64,000 bases of DNA from JAJPKK01 sp963807015 (GTDB lineage: Bacteria > Pseudomonadota > Alphaproteobacteria > Rhizobiales > Xanthobacteraceae): the NCBI GenBank assembly GCA_963807015.1, contig CAWEAS010000028.1, positions 1 to 64,000 on the forward strand. Reading direction: 5' to 3'. Shown here one piece after another: positions 36,911-45,580 of the stretch (positions within the stretch are counted from its first letter, which is position 1; every line of letters starts with the position of its first letter). The translations under genes and the position numbers were made by a program. The notes under the pieces are model-generated. The model was given only the letters and a program-made list of their open reading frames with translations. It was not told the origin of the DNA and ran no database searches.

Positions 36911-37057
36911 CCAAGCCTTTGTTGGGTCAAAGGCGGCTGCCGAAGGATCATCGCCTTGCGCCTGCATTCCCTGCGGCAAGGTCAGGGAAAACGCGCCCAC
37001 CGGATCAGCGCCCGGAATTTATGAACATCGCGCAGTGTTCGAAGCGCACCGCCGTGG

Positions 37058-37093
37058 CCCGAACGGGCCATTATCAAAATGGCCCGCTCGGGC
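37058..37093. repeat. Inverted repeat in the 36.9-37.2 kb intergenic gap
   Basis: CCCGAACGGGCCATT and AATGGCCCGCTCGGG are inverted with one mismatch around a six-base loop. The hairpin has no T tract. It lies about 80 bases before the SnoaL-like gene and could be regulatory. The rest of the gap (36911-37170) holds nothing recognisable. Confidence 0.5.
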
Positions 37094-37170
37094 GAAGCGG
37101 CAGGCCGCGTCCTCCTGTACTCATGCGGCCATCGGTCCAAGCGACCGTCGGTCCAGAAACGGAGGATGCC

Positions 37171-37533
37171 ATGACCACCAGGACTGCGGGAGTGACGGGT
37201 GCTGCCCTCAAGCGGGCCATCGAAACGCGCGACGGGCACATGCTTGCGGACTTCTACGCCGAGGACGCCGTTCTGCGCATCGTCGATCACAACAATCCGC
37301 CCAGTCGGCCGCGCGAGGTCAAAGGCCGCTCGGCAATCGCCACGTTCTGGGACGACATCTGCGGGCGGGTGATGACCCACACGGTCGAGACGAGCATCGC
37401 CGAGGGCAATCGTCTCGCCTTCACGCAATCCTGCGCGTACCCCAATGGCGCGAAAGTGTTTTGCGTCGGGGTCCTGGAACTGAAAAGCGGCAAGATCGCG
37501 AACCAAACCGTCGTCCAGGCATGGGACGAATAG
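37171..37533 (+). CDS. SnoaL-like (NTF2-fold) protein
   Basis: A 120-residue protein starting at ATG 37171 behind an excellent GGAGGATGCC. It has the compact alpha-beta cone pattern of SnoaL/NTF2 proteins (LKRAIETRDGHMLADFYAED, VKGRSAIATFWDDI, GVLELKSGKIANQTVVQAW). The family covers polyketide cyclases, isomerases and many proteins of unknown role. The substrate cannot be told. It lies 69 bases before a broken flavin-type protein gene. Confidence 0.8.
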   Translation: MTTRTAGVTGAALKRAIETRDGHMLADFYAEDAVLRIVDHNNPPSRPREVKGRSAIATFWDDICGRVMTHTVETSIAEGNRLAFTQSCAYPNGAKVFCVGVLELKSGKIANQTVVQAWDE

Positions 37534-37602
37534 GAGCATTGGACGCGTAGCCGGAGAGTTGTCGCAGAACGCCACGGGCGATCATCGATTGGAGCGGCGC
37601 CA

Positions 37603-38294
37603 ATGACCACCATCTATCATGAAGGCTGTCGGCGGCTTCAGGATCAGTTCGACAGCCGTCGCATCGCCGATCGCCTCGAACAGGTGAGGGCGCGCAAGGT
37701 GTTCACCGACGACGACAAGGCCTTTATCGAGAGCCGGATCTTCTTTTTTCTCGCGACCGCGACCCGCGAGGGGTATCCGACCTGCAATTTGAAAGGCGGT
37801 CCCGCGGGGTTCGTGCGCGTCGTCGCGCCGGACCAGCTTGCCTTTCCGGACTATGACGGCAACGGCATGTTCTTGAGCCTGGGCAATATCGCGACGAACC
37901 CGCAGATCGGGCTGTTGTTCATCGACTTCGAAAAGCCTCGGCGGCTGCGCGTCGAGGGCGTGGCGTCGCTCTCAACCGATGATCCATTGATTAAGCACAC
38001 CATTGGTGCACAATTGGTGGCGCGCATGCAGGTGCGGGCCATTTTTCCAAACTGCCCGCTTATATCCCGAAGATGAAGTTGATCGAGCGATCGATCTGGA
38101 CGCCGCGGGAAGGTTTTGATGCGCCGGAGCCGGCTTGGAAACGCTTCCTGGATTCAGGGATGCCGTTCACCCGCGGCAGTGCACTCATGGCGGAGTTGAA
38201 AAGCAGGTCACTTGAGGAAGGAGAGAGCACATGTTTGATCTTATCCAAACGACAGTTGAGGCGACACCGCGGCGCGGATTCCTGCGCCGGATAG
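37603..38294 (+). pseudogene. Pyridoxamine-5'-phosphate-oxidase-like flavoprotein, frameshifted
   Basis: The first frame gives a normal PPOX-fold start (KAFIESRIFFFLATATREG, LAFPDYDGNGMFLSLGNI, IGLLFIDFEKPRRLRVEG) but stops at 38076 after NCPLISRR. A second frame from about 38058 continues the expected family ending (YIPKMKLIERS, then EPAWKRFLDSGMPFTRGSA). A small deletion near 38055, where NCP should be followed by an Arg/Ala-Tyr-Ile-Pro, explains this. It may be a true mutation or a sequencing error. Without the shift it would be a roughly 210-residue FMN-binding protein. Confidence 0.8.
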
Positions 38295-38884
38295 CAGGCG
38301 TGATGGCGCTTGGGGCGGCCGGCGCCGTGCCGACCTTGCAGGTCCAGGCAGCGGCGGCGCAGGCCGACGGGCCGGATTGGCCGGGAGCGCTGAAGGGGCG
38401 CCATCGCCAGGTGGTCGATGCCTACGATATCAATTCCGGCTTCCCGCTCGCATTCGTCCATACGTTCCTCCTGCCGAACGAGTCAGCGACGGGGGTCATC
38501 GTTCTGCGCCATGCCGCGTTTCCGATCGCGCTCAACGATGCCATGTGGGCAAAGTACAAGATCGGCGAGTCGTTCAAGATCACCGATCCGGAGACGAAGG
38601 CGCTCGCGGTGAAGAATCCATTCTTTCACCCGAAGCCCGGCGTCCTGGTGGTCGATGACATGGCACTCGATCGCTTGCTGGCGAAAGGCGTAGTCGTCGG
38701 CGGATGCAACATCGCGCTGCACGTCCAAAGCAAGATGCTTGCGGGCAACGCCGGCGTAAGCGCCGATGAGGCCGCGAAAGAATGGGCCGCCAACGTCATT
38801 CCGGGCGTCACCATCATTCCGTCGGGAACATGGGGCGTGAACCGCGCGCAGGTAGCCGGCTGCACGTACTGCGCCGGGGGCTGA
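38231..38884 (+). CDS. Tat-exported protein, DsrE-like fold
   Basis: A 217-residue protein with a twin-arginine signal (TPRRGFLRRIAG then MALGAAGAV). The mature part has an alternating strand-helix pattern with TGVIVLRHAAFPIALNDAM, VVVGGCNIALHVQSKM and VTIIPSGTWGVNRAQVAGCT, like DsrE/DsrF-type domains. It ends in CTYCAGG with two close cysteines. The start follows GAGGAAGGAGAGAGCAC. The function is unknown; a periplasmic sulfur or redox role would be speculation. Confidence 0.72.
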   Translation: MFDLIQTTVEATPRRGFLRRIAGVMALGAAGAVPTLQVQAAAAQADGPDWPGALKGRHRQVVDAYDINSGFPLAFVHTFLLPNESATGVIVLRHAAFPIALNDAMWAKYKIGESFKITDPETKALAVKNPFFHPKPGVLVVDDMALDRLLAKGVVVGGCNIALHVQSKMLAGNAGVSADEAAKEWAANVIPGVTIIPSGTWGVNRAQVAGCTYCAGG

Positions 38885-39152
38885 ACGGCGCCCCTGACGT
38901 TGTGACACGGCAAAGGCGGCCCGGTTCGTCGATCCGACGCACCGGGCCGGCGCCGATGTTCGCGCCCTCGATAACGCGATAGCTCTTCTGCGCCGTCCTT
39001 TCGAATTTTGAAGGACGCTGCCGCAGGCGTTCGCTGCGTGCGCGGCTCTGGCCGACGGCCGATTGCGCCACGATGAATTTCTGTGACGGATCGCGCGGCA
39101 CGCGATATCACCAATCGATTCATACCGGCAAATCCCCGAGGAGTTGTTCTCC

Positions 39153-39773
39153 ATGCCGCCCTGGCCCGGCACTGTTGTGCTGAAAGGTACCCGCGCGCAG
39201 CTTGAACCGCTGTCGCAGGCGCATTGCGATGCGCTGACCGCCGCCGTGAAGGACGGCGAACTTTGGCGGCTGTGGTACACCTCGGTTCCGTCGCCGGAAA
39301 AAATGAAAGAGGAGATCGAGCGCCGGCTCAAGCTGCGCGAGCAAGGGACGATGCTGCCGTTCGCGGTGATCGATCTTGCCACCGGCGCGCCCGTCGGCAT
39401 GACGACCTACATGAACATCGATGCGGATGTCCGGCGGGTGGAGATCGGATCAACGTGGTACCGGCAGTCGGTGCAGCGGTCGCCGCTCAACACCGAGTGC
39501 AAGCTCCTGCTGTTGCGCCATGCCTTCGAAGAGCTGGACTGCGTTGCAGTCGAGTTCCGCACCCATTTGTTCAATCATCAGAGCCGGCGCGCGATCGAGC
39601 GGCTCGGCGCGAAGTTCGACGGAGTGCTGCGAAATCACATGCGCATGCGCGACGGGACGCTGCGCGACACCTGCGTGTACTCGATCATCGCTAGCGAATG
39701 GCCGACGGTCCGCTCGCACCTGACATGGCAGCTGGAGCGGCCGCGCGAATGCGCCATGACGACGGCCAGCTAG
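39153..39773 (+). CDS. GNAT-family N-acetyltransferase
   Basis: A 206-residue RimJ/RimL-like acetyltransferase. ATG 39153 has GAGGAG upstream. Features are LKGTRAQLEPLSQAHCDAL at the N-terminus, the cofactor-binding region RVEIGSTWYRQSVQRSPLN, and FRTHLFNHQSRRAIERLGAK typical of this GNAT subgroup. It probably acetylates an amine of a small molecule or of a protein N-terminus. It ends convergent to the Gly/His-rich protein gene. Confidence 0.88.
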   Translation: MPPWPGTVVLKGTRAQLEPLSQAHCDALTAAVKDGELWRLWYTSVPSPEKMKEEIERRLKLREQGTMLPFAVIDLATGAPVGMTTYMNIDADVRRVEIGSTWYRQSVQRSPLNTECKLLLLRHAFEELDCVAVEFRTHLFNHQSRRAIERLGAKFDGVLRNHMRMRDGTLRDTCVYSIIASEWPTVRSHLTWQLERPRECAMTTAS

Positions 39774-39824
39774 TTCAATCGAATCAAGCGAGGCTCTCGC
39801 GAGCTATTGATTATCCAAGGCACA

Positions 39825-39856
39825 CAAAAAAAGAACCCCGGCCGGAGCCGGGGTTC
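39825..39856 (-). terminator. Rho-independent terminator
   Basis: On the minus strand GAACCCCGGC/GCCGGGGTTC form a strong stem around a CCG-type loop, followed by seven T residues. It lies 16 bases after the stop of the Gly/His-rich protein gene. Confidence 0.9.
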
Positions 39857-39872
39857 GCGTGGTCGCTTCTCG

Positions 39873-40793
39873 TCAGTTGACGCGGTTGTTGTCCATGTAG
39901 GCCGCGCTCCGTTGGGCCCGGAGTTCTCGCGGGGTCGCCATGGCCTGCTCACCGGTGCAGGTGTCGGTGAACAACACGCCCCCCTGGGCCAAGTACTGCT
40001 TGGTGTAGCAGGTGCAGGCATTCTGGGCCTGCTGCGGCGGCCTGGAGACGCGGGCCTGCTGAGCCCGGAGTTCGTCGAGGGTCGCCATTGCCTGCTCCTT
40101 CGCGCAGTTGTCGGTGAACACCACGCTGCCGTCGGGCTGATACTCCTTGGTGATGCAGCCGCAGGAGGCCTGCCGTTGCGTGTTCACCGGAGCGTAGTTT
40201 GCCGGCGGAGCGTAGGACGGGGCATACGCTTGGCCATACGACGGAGCGTAGGTCTGAGCGTAAGTCGGCGTGTCGTCCGAGTTGTCCGAATCGTCCGTAT
40301 CATCGCTCGAGTTGTCGGCGTCCGCGAAGGAGTAGCCGCCGATCCACCAGTGCGGGTGCTTGTGCCACCAGAACTTCTGGTGATGGTGGTGATTGAAGGC
40401 GTGGTGATTGTGGTTGAAGTGATTGTGGGCGAAGTGGTGGTTGCCCGGCTGATGGCCGCCCGGATGATGAGCGAAGCGGTGCTGGTTGCCGAAGTGATGA
40501 CCACCGAAATGATGCCCGCCAAAATGATGGCCGCCGGCAAAGCGATGACCACCGAAGTGGTGGCCGCCGAAGCGATGACCACCAAAATGATGGCCGCCGG
40601 CGAAATGATGACCGCCAAAGTGATGGCCGCCGCCGCCGAAGTGATGACCGCCGCCGCCAAAGTGACCGCCGCCATGGCCTCCGCCACCATGACCGCCACC
40701 GCGCGCGAACGCGTCGGTGCCGATCAGCATGCCCGCCGCCAGGGCCGCAGCCGCAGCGAGAGCAAAGATTACCTTGCGTGAAAACATTTTCAC
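39873..40793 (-). CDS. Secreted Gly/His-rich protein with two cysteine modules
   Basis: A 306-residue protein. A signal peptide (VIFALAAAAALAAGMLIG, cleavage after DAFA) leads into about 120 residues of glycine and histidine repeats of the FGGHHF type. An acidic stretch follows (DNSSDDTDDSDNSDD), then tyrosine/alanine/proline repeats. The C-terminus holds two copies of a roughly 37-residue module, CxC-TK-Y-(G)-xV-FTD-xC-xx-EQAMAT-x-ELRAQ. The His-rich zone should bind divalent metals such as Zn, Ni or Cu in the periplasm. No known family is recognised. Confidence 0.82.
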   Translation of the reverse strand: MKMFSRKVIFALAAAAALAAGMLIGTDAFARGGGHGGGGHGGGHFGGGGHHFGGGGHHFGGHHFAGGHHFGGHRFGGHHFGGHRFAGGHHFGGHHFGGHHFGNQHRFAHHPGGHQPGNHHFAHNHFNHNHHAFNHHHHQKFWWHKHPHWWIGGYSFADADNSSDDTDDSDNSDDTPTYAQTYAPSYGQAYAPSYAPPANYAPVNTQRQASCGCITKEYQPDGSVVFTDNCAKEQAMATLDELRAQQARVSRPPQQAQNACTCYTKQYLAQGGVLFTDTCTGEQAMATPRELRAQRSAAYMDNNRVN

Positions 40794-41021
40794 TCTCCTC
40801 GGTTTACCGTCCCGTCTCGAACGGTTGTGGCCATTCGTCGGGGGGTATCTCGGAGAGGTTCAACGAATACTTGCAATCCGAGGCGTGAACCTGCGCAGCG
40901 CGAAGCGAGACGCGTTACGCTTAAATAGGCCCTTTGCGCAAGTATTGGTCTTCTTATTTCGTTTGGATCAGGCTTATGATGGTTTCGTTGCGCGGAATAT
41001 GAAATTTGGAGAAATTGATAA

Positions 41022-41438
41022 ATGACGCCGCAGCAGGCCGATCTTGTCCGGACGTCGTTTGACGCGATGTGGTCGATCCGCAACCAGTTGGCCGAACTCT
41101 GTTACGGCCGACTATTCGAGATCGCTCCGGATGCGCGCGGCTTGTTTGCTAAAGACGTCGACATGGAGCGGCAACGGCTCAAGCTGATGGACATGATGGC
41201 TGCGATCGTCGGCACGCTCGATGAGCGCGACCTGTTTCACTCGCTTGTCACTCACTCCGGTCGCCAACACGCGGGCTTTGGCGTCAGTCCATCGCACTAC
41301 GCCGCCTTCGGCGAAGCCTTGCTGTGGAGTTTGGAGCGGCAACTGGGAGACCGGTTCACCCCGGAATTGCGCGAGGCCTGGGGCGAGCTTTACGCCGATG
41401 TGCAGGACGAAATGATGCGGGCCGGCGTACAGAAGTAA
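41022..41438 (+). CDS. Single-domain globin
   Basis: A 138-residue globin of the bacterial haemoglobin type, about the size of the haem domain of flavohaemoglobin. The B-helix has Tyr28 (LCYGRLFEIAPDARGLF), the B10 residue typical of oxygen or NO binding. The proximal His is most likely His83 in GRQHAGFGVSPSHY. No reductase domain follows, so an external reductase would be needed. It may bind O2 or detoxify NO. The promoter lies in the 228 bases shared with the divergent Gly/His-rich gene. Confidence 0.88.
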   Translation: MTPQQADLVRTSFDAMWSIRNQLAELCYGRLFEIAPDARGLFAKDVDMERQRLKLMDMMAAIVGTLDERDLFHSLVTHSGRQHAGFGVSPSHYAAFGEALLWSLERQLGDRFTPELREAWGELYADVQDEMMRAGVQK

Positions 41439-41462
41439 GACCAAGCGACAAAATCACCGACT

Positions 41463-41580
41463 CGTCACGCCCGCGCTTGTCGATATACGCTTGTCGCGGG
41501 CATCCACGTCTTCCCTTCGGTCTTTCTGCAAGCAAGGCGTGGATGGCCGGGACAAGCCAGGACAAGCCCGGCCATGACGA
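41463..41580. repeat. Dispersed repeat, family F
   Basis: Built from GTCACGCCCGCG, CTTGTCGCGGGCATCCACGT and an answering ACGCCTTGC-type arm (AAGGCGTGGATGGCCGGGAC), ending CCCGGCCATGACG. The ends and the ATCCACG/CGTGGAT core are inverted. This is the form of a common intergenic repeat in Bradyrhizobium-like genomes. It fills the gap between the globin and the convergent dehydrogenase of the RiPP cluster. Confidence 0.65.
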
Positions 41581-41598
41581 AGTGAAGCGGTTGCGAAC

Positions 41599-43068
41599 TC
41601 AATCAATCCTATCCTCCGGCGTGCCGCGACCGAGCGCGAATTGACCGACCGGGCCCTCGACGTGAAATTCGATTCCCGTCATCTTCGCGAACAGGTCGAT
41701 GTCGGTCGTCCCGATCGCACAGCAGCCGAGCCCCATGTCGGTCGCCATCAGGTAGAACGTTTGGATCAGGACGCCGACATCCTTCAAGATCAGCGAGTAG
41801 GCGATTGAGCTGTACTTCCACGAGACACGGCCGAAGCGCGCCGTGACCGTGATCAGAATCTGCGGCGGGGCCGGCGCGGCCATCGCATATGTGGCCCCCA
41901 TCAGCAGCGCGTCGAGTTGTTCGCTCGGCGCGTCGATCGCGACCAGCGCGTGGTCGCCGGCATCGTAGTGATAGAAGCCGCGGGCGAGCCCCTCGCATCT
42001 GTCGACCGCGAGATAGAGTTCGAGCTCGTATTCCGCGCCGGCGGACGGATAGGGCCGCGTGGTGTATTCGACGGTCGGACCGCCGTCGCCGAGATCGGCC
42101 GTGTGTTCCGATCGCGACAGGACGCGCGCGGCGTTGTCGAGAAAGCGCGATATGTCCGCGAGCGCAATCGGCTTGCCGTCATCGAAGCTGCGCGTCGAAT
42201 GGCGTTCGCGCAAAATCTTTGCGAGCGGCGAGGGCGCTGGCGAGGGTGCGTCCGAAAACTGGCGCAAATCGATTTTCTTGCCGTGCCAGTGCGGCCGCAC
42301 CGCCGGCAGCGGCGGCATGATGCCCGCGAACGGATAAACTCCACCGAGCAGGTTGGCGTGGCGGCCTTGCGTGCTGCGCGCGTGAAACAGGAGATCGTGA
42401 AAGTCCCACAAGACGAGGTTGTCGTCACCCTCGCTGATGCGGAGGCCGGCGTCGTCCGCGGCGGTGATCTTGAAAAGGATTTGGCAATCCACCAGCAGGG
42501 CGAGAAGCGCGGCGCCGGGAAAGCCCTCTTGCTTGCGCAGTTGGCCGAGTTTCTGCGGTGTCGACAGCATTGCTATCGCGGCGGCGACCTTTGGATCGCA
42601 GATCCTGAACAACACGCCGGCACGCGGCGATTCCAACACCATCTCGCCGCCGCGTCTGCGCATGTAAGCAAAACGCGACAGTACGAGAACATCGGCATTG
42701 CCGAGCTCGTGAATACGCGGCCAGTAATCGGCGAGCTGCGGTTCGATGACGACGAGGTCGTCGTTGCCCCGCGCGCGACGCAGGCCGTATTCGAGGAAAC
42801 CGTGCCGCGCCAAGCGATGGACCAGGAGATCGATCTCTTTGTCAACGCTGCGACGGCTTGACGTGAACGACGCCAGCGGCAGCCCGGTGCGCAGGTCCTG
42901 CGCACGCTTCACTGCTGCCGCGCTGAACGTGCCTAGGCGGACCGAATAGCCATCGAACGAGGCAGCGAGTTCTCCGCCGGCGCGCGCTTCGAGCGTGACG
43001 TGACCGCTGAGGCGGGCGGAGAGGGTTGGCGGCGCAGCCCGCCGCGACTTCGTTGCGGGTGCGCGCAA
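41599..43068 (-). CDS. SagB-type azoline dehydrogenase (nitroreductase fold) of a TOMM cluster
   Basis: A flavin-dependent oxidoreductase of the SagB/ThcOx family, which oxidises thiazolines and oxazolines to thiazoles and oxazoles. Its nitroreductase domain holds RERHSTRSFDDG, YPSAGAEYELELYL and CCAIGTTDIDLFAKMTG. The N-terminal half resembles the SagB family's peptide-facing region. No ATG fits. TTG 43068, nine bases past the YcaO stop, gives 489 residues and is the likeliest start; CTG 43080 is possible. Tight coupling to the YcaO gene shows they are one operon. Confidence 0.85.
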   Translation of the reverse strand: MRAPATKSRRAAPPTLSARLSGHVTLEARAGGELAASFDGYSVRLGTFSAAAVKRAQDLRTGLPLASFTSSRRSVDKEIDLLVHRLARHGFLEYGLRRARGNDDLVVIEPQLADYWPRIHELGNADVLVLSRFAYMRRRGGEMVLESPRAGVLFRICDPKVAAAIAMLSTPQKLGQLRKQEGFPGAALLALLVDCQILFKITAADDAGLRISEGDDNLVLWDFHDLLFHARSTQGRHANLLGGVYPFAGIMPPLPAVRPHWHGKKIDLRQFSDAPSPAPSPLAKILRERHSTRSFDDGKPIALADISRFLDNAARVLSRSEHTADLGDGGPTVEYTTRPYPSAGAEYELELYLAVDRCEGLARGFYHYDAGDHALVAIDAPSEQLDALLMGATYAMAAPAPPQILITVTARFGRVSWKYSSIAYSLILKDVGVLIQTFYLMATDMGLGCCAIGTTDIDLFAKMTGIEFHVEGPVGQFALGRGTPEDRID

Positions 43069-43076
43069 GCCGACCC

Positions 43077-45332
43077 TCAGGTGTGGGGATGAGCCGGATT
43101 GAGTTCGTGTTCCGGCAGCGGCCGGTCGCGCAATCCGAGCTTGACGGGAACGTCGAACAATCGGCCCGGCGCAAAGCGGCGATAGAAATGCCGCAGCCCC
43201 GGGACGACCACGCGGACAACCGGCACTTCGATGTCCGGGCGGGTCTGATCGAGCACAAGGAAATCGAGGCCTTCGCGCTTCGCGAGATTGACGCACGCGT
43301 TCACCTGCTCGCGCGTGTCGAGACTGCCGAACTTCGATCCGAAGCCGCCATGGACGATTGGCTGGTTGCCCGGCATCAAGAACGGATGCTCCTCGATGCG
43401 CAACGGCGTCGAGCCATCGAGGCTCGATTTCTCCCCGCTTCCGCCGCCCATGAGGCCGATGGACAGGAACTGGTTGAGCTCGGTGAGCGTACGAAGCAGT
43501 GCGATCCGCGGATCGAAGTGCGCCCCCGATCCGAACTCGATATTTTCCTGGCCGTTCTGCATCCAGTGCAAAATCGCCACGAAGGTCGGAATTCCGAGGT
43601 CGCTCGTGACGTCGAGTACCCAGAGCCGGCGTCCGGCGTCGGCAAGCTGGGCCTGCAGATCGCGGACGTAGGAATCATCGAAGCGGGTCAGGTCCACTTC
43701 GGGCCGTTGCAGACGGTTGTACCACCAGATGCTGTAAGCATCGCGCTCCACGAGCTCGAGAAAGCCCTGGACGATCGCCTCCGCGAGCGTGTTGCCCGCC
43801 GAGCAGCCATTGGAGTCGGTGGGGATGGCGCCGGGCCCCCGGTAGAAGAAATACAACAGGCTCGTCGGAAGATATTTGAAGCGCTCGTCGCGCAGCGACC
43901 AGACCGGCGACCACTCGATCTTGGCCGACGGGTCGAATGGGGGCGGCACGATGTGCTCGCTCTCGGCCGGCGACGATACGCTTTGCCGGAATTGCGCCTC
44001 GCTGAACAACTGAACATCGTTCGGGAGGATGGCTTCGCCCGGCGCAAAATCCGTGAACCGTCGCGTCACGCTGATCTCGTCGCCCTGATGAATCCCGGAG
44101 TAGCGCTCGATCGCCTCCATGAGAGCGCTCGCTTCGCCCTGCTCCGCAGTGCTGCCTTTGCCGAAGCTGCCGCCGCTCAGCCCGGCCCTCAGTTCGTGGA
44201 CCGACATCGCCGGTGCAGAGAAATTGTGGGAGGCAAAGAAGTTGGTGTTCATCGGCAAATCGGCTTCGATCCGCTCGAGACGCGACACCACGCCCGTCAG
44301 CGGGCTCACATGCTTGCGAAAACGCGCGACCGTCGCCCGTGGTGAAACGGTGCGATAGCCGCCGCTCGTCATGATGAGCTTGTGGCCGGTGCCGAGTTCG
44401 ATCGGGACCGGCTTCCGCCGTCGGTTCTGCAGCTGCTTGCGGCCGCAATGCGGACATTGCGGGCGCGCCGCCACGTGATGCCTCACGATGGTGGCGCCCG
44501 AGAGGTCGAGGCTGATGATGTGATCGCGCAAATCGGTGCGGAAACCGGTGGCGATCGCCTTCGCAATCTCGACGGCTGCAAGCTGGAGTCCGCTCTGGCC
44601 GAGCGGGTGCCGGGCAAGTGGCGACACCGCGACACGGCGCGCCTCGCCGCGATCGAGCATGCCCCTGACCTCGCGATTGCGGATCATGCGATCGGACAGG
44701 CAGGTCCAGCATGCGCCCTCGCCCGGCCTAAACACCGGTCCCACCAGCGGAAAGACCCCGGCAGGCTGCACCAGCAGCCAGGGCGTGCGGTCCGCGAGAT
44801 GCTGCTGGTTCAATTCCGCGAGGCGCCGCTCGAGATAATCGTTGACCAGCGTCACCGTGAGGTCCGCGTCGCGTTTGACGACGCGGACGCCAAGTTCGCT
44901 CAGCGCGGCGCCAAGCGCCGCCGCGCCATCGACGTCGATCGACTGAATGCGCACACGGCAGTTGTGAAGATTATCGCCCGCCGTCTCCAGCGGAAGGCCG
45001 AGGGTCGCCCAATAGCCTGCGACGGGGCCGGTCGGCGAATGCGATGTCGGGATGACGACATAGCGGCGGTCGACCAGTCGCTTCAGGGCTTCTTCGATCT
45101 TGTCGGTCGGAAAATCCCGTCCGAGTTCGCGAACGAGATCGCGAAAACTCTTTCCCCCCTTGCCGATCGCCGCGGCAAGCGCACAGTAGAGGGCGCCGTG
45201 AAGAAAGAACTTCCGATCCTCGGAATAGAGGCACACCGAATCAGGCAGCATATAAACGCTGAAATTCGGCGCGAACTGCGGAATGTCTTTGTCGTCTAGC
45301 CGCTTGGAGCGGGTTGCTCGATCGCCTGTCAT
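43077..45332 (-). CDS. Fused TOMM cyclodehydratase (E1-like + YcaO)
   Basis: A 751-residue enzyme that should bind the precursor's leader and convert core cysteines to azolines with ATP. The N-terminal half is a peptide-binding, E1/ThiF-like scaffold with a probable zinc site made of CWTC (208-211) and CPHC (293-296). The C-terminal YcaO domain (about 345-740) carries the ATP- and Mg-binding pattern EASALMEAIERYSG and, later, NTLAEAIVQGFLELVERDA. The C-terminus (PLPEHELNPAHPHT) is proline-rich but lacks a clean PxPxP end. It follows the precursor gene and overlaps the frame of sagB. Confidence 0.9.
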   Translation of the reverse strand: MTGDRATRSKRLDDKDIPQFAPNFSVYMLPDSVCLYSEDRKFFLHGALYCALAAAIGKGGKSFRDLVRELGRDFPTDKIEEALKRLVDRRYVVIPTSHSPTGPVAGYWATLGLPLETAGDNLHNCRVRIQSIDVDGAAALGAALSELGVRVVKRDADLTVTLVNDYLERRLAELNQQHLADRTPWLLVQPAGVFPLVGPVFRPGEGACWTCLSDRMIRNREVRGMLDRGEARRVAVSPLARHPLGQSGLQLAAVEIAKAIATGFRTDLRDHIISLDLSGATIVRHHVAARPQCPHCGRKQLQNRRRKPVPIELGTGHKLIMTSGGYRTVSPRATVARFRKHVSPLTGVVSRLERIEADLPMNTNFFASHNFSAPAMSVHELRAGLSGGSFGKGSTAEQGEASALMEAIERYSGIHQGDEISVTRRFTDFAPGEAILPNDVQLFSEAQFRQSVSSPAESEHIVPPPFDPSAKIEWSPVWSLRDERFKYLPTSLLYFFYRGPGAIPTDSNGCSAGNTLAEAIVQGFLELVERDAYSIWWYNRLQRPEVDLTRFDDSYVRDLQAQLADAGRRLWVLDVTSDLGIPTFVAILHWMQNGQENIEFGSGAHFDPRIALLRTLTELNQFLSIGLMGGGSGEKSSLDGSTPLRIEEHPFLMPGNQPIVHGGFGSKFGSLDTREQVNACVNLAKREGLDFLVLDQTRPDIEVPVVRVVVPGLRHFYRRFAPGRLFDVPVKLGLRDRPLPEHELNPAHPHT

Positions 45333-45502
45333 AATGTGTATGCGCGCGCCTTCGCGCCATCATTGCGGATCGCTGGCGCGGGCCTCGCTCCGATGGTCTG
45401 AGCGTCTGGTAGCCCGCTAGGCGCGTTTCAACGCGCTGGAAATTTGGCGACCCTACGCCATCCTGGATGCACGGCCGCCCGCATCTTCGTGCGGACGACG
45501 CG

Positions 45503-45548
45503 CCAAACAAACAACAGTCAGGCCGGGTCGAACCTCTTCAACCCGGCC
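45503..45548 (-). terminator. Intercistronic hairpin with T-rich tail (attenuator?)
   Basis: On the minus strand GGCCGGGT and ACCCGGCC form an 8-base-pair stem with a 12-base loop, followed by TGACTGTTGTTTGTTTGG. It lies 33 bases after the precursor stop and about 170 bases before the YcaO start. It could terminate part of the transcription so that precursor is made in excess over enzymes. Confidence 0.7.
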
Positions 45549-45580
45549 ATCGCGACTGGCGTCCGTCAATTCAAAATATT

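Noticed and set aside
39807..40781. Long open frame on the plus strand across the Gly/His-rich gene
   Set aside because: It is the mirror of the repetitive His codons (ATGATGGCC repeats) and has no start signal or domain; the minus strand has the signal peptide and the terminator.
41901..42861. Long frames opposite and out of phase with the SagB-type gene
   Set aside because: They are high-GC shadows without family features; the SagB motifs are all in the minus-strand frame used.
43069..43296. Extension of the SagB-type protein to an ATG at 43296
   Set aside because: The extra 76 residues are translated from inside the YcaO coding region and are arginine/proline-rich, not protein-like.
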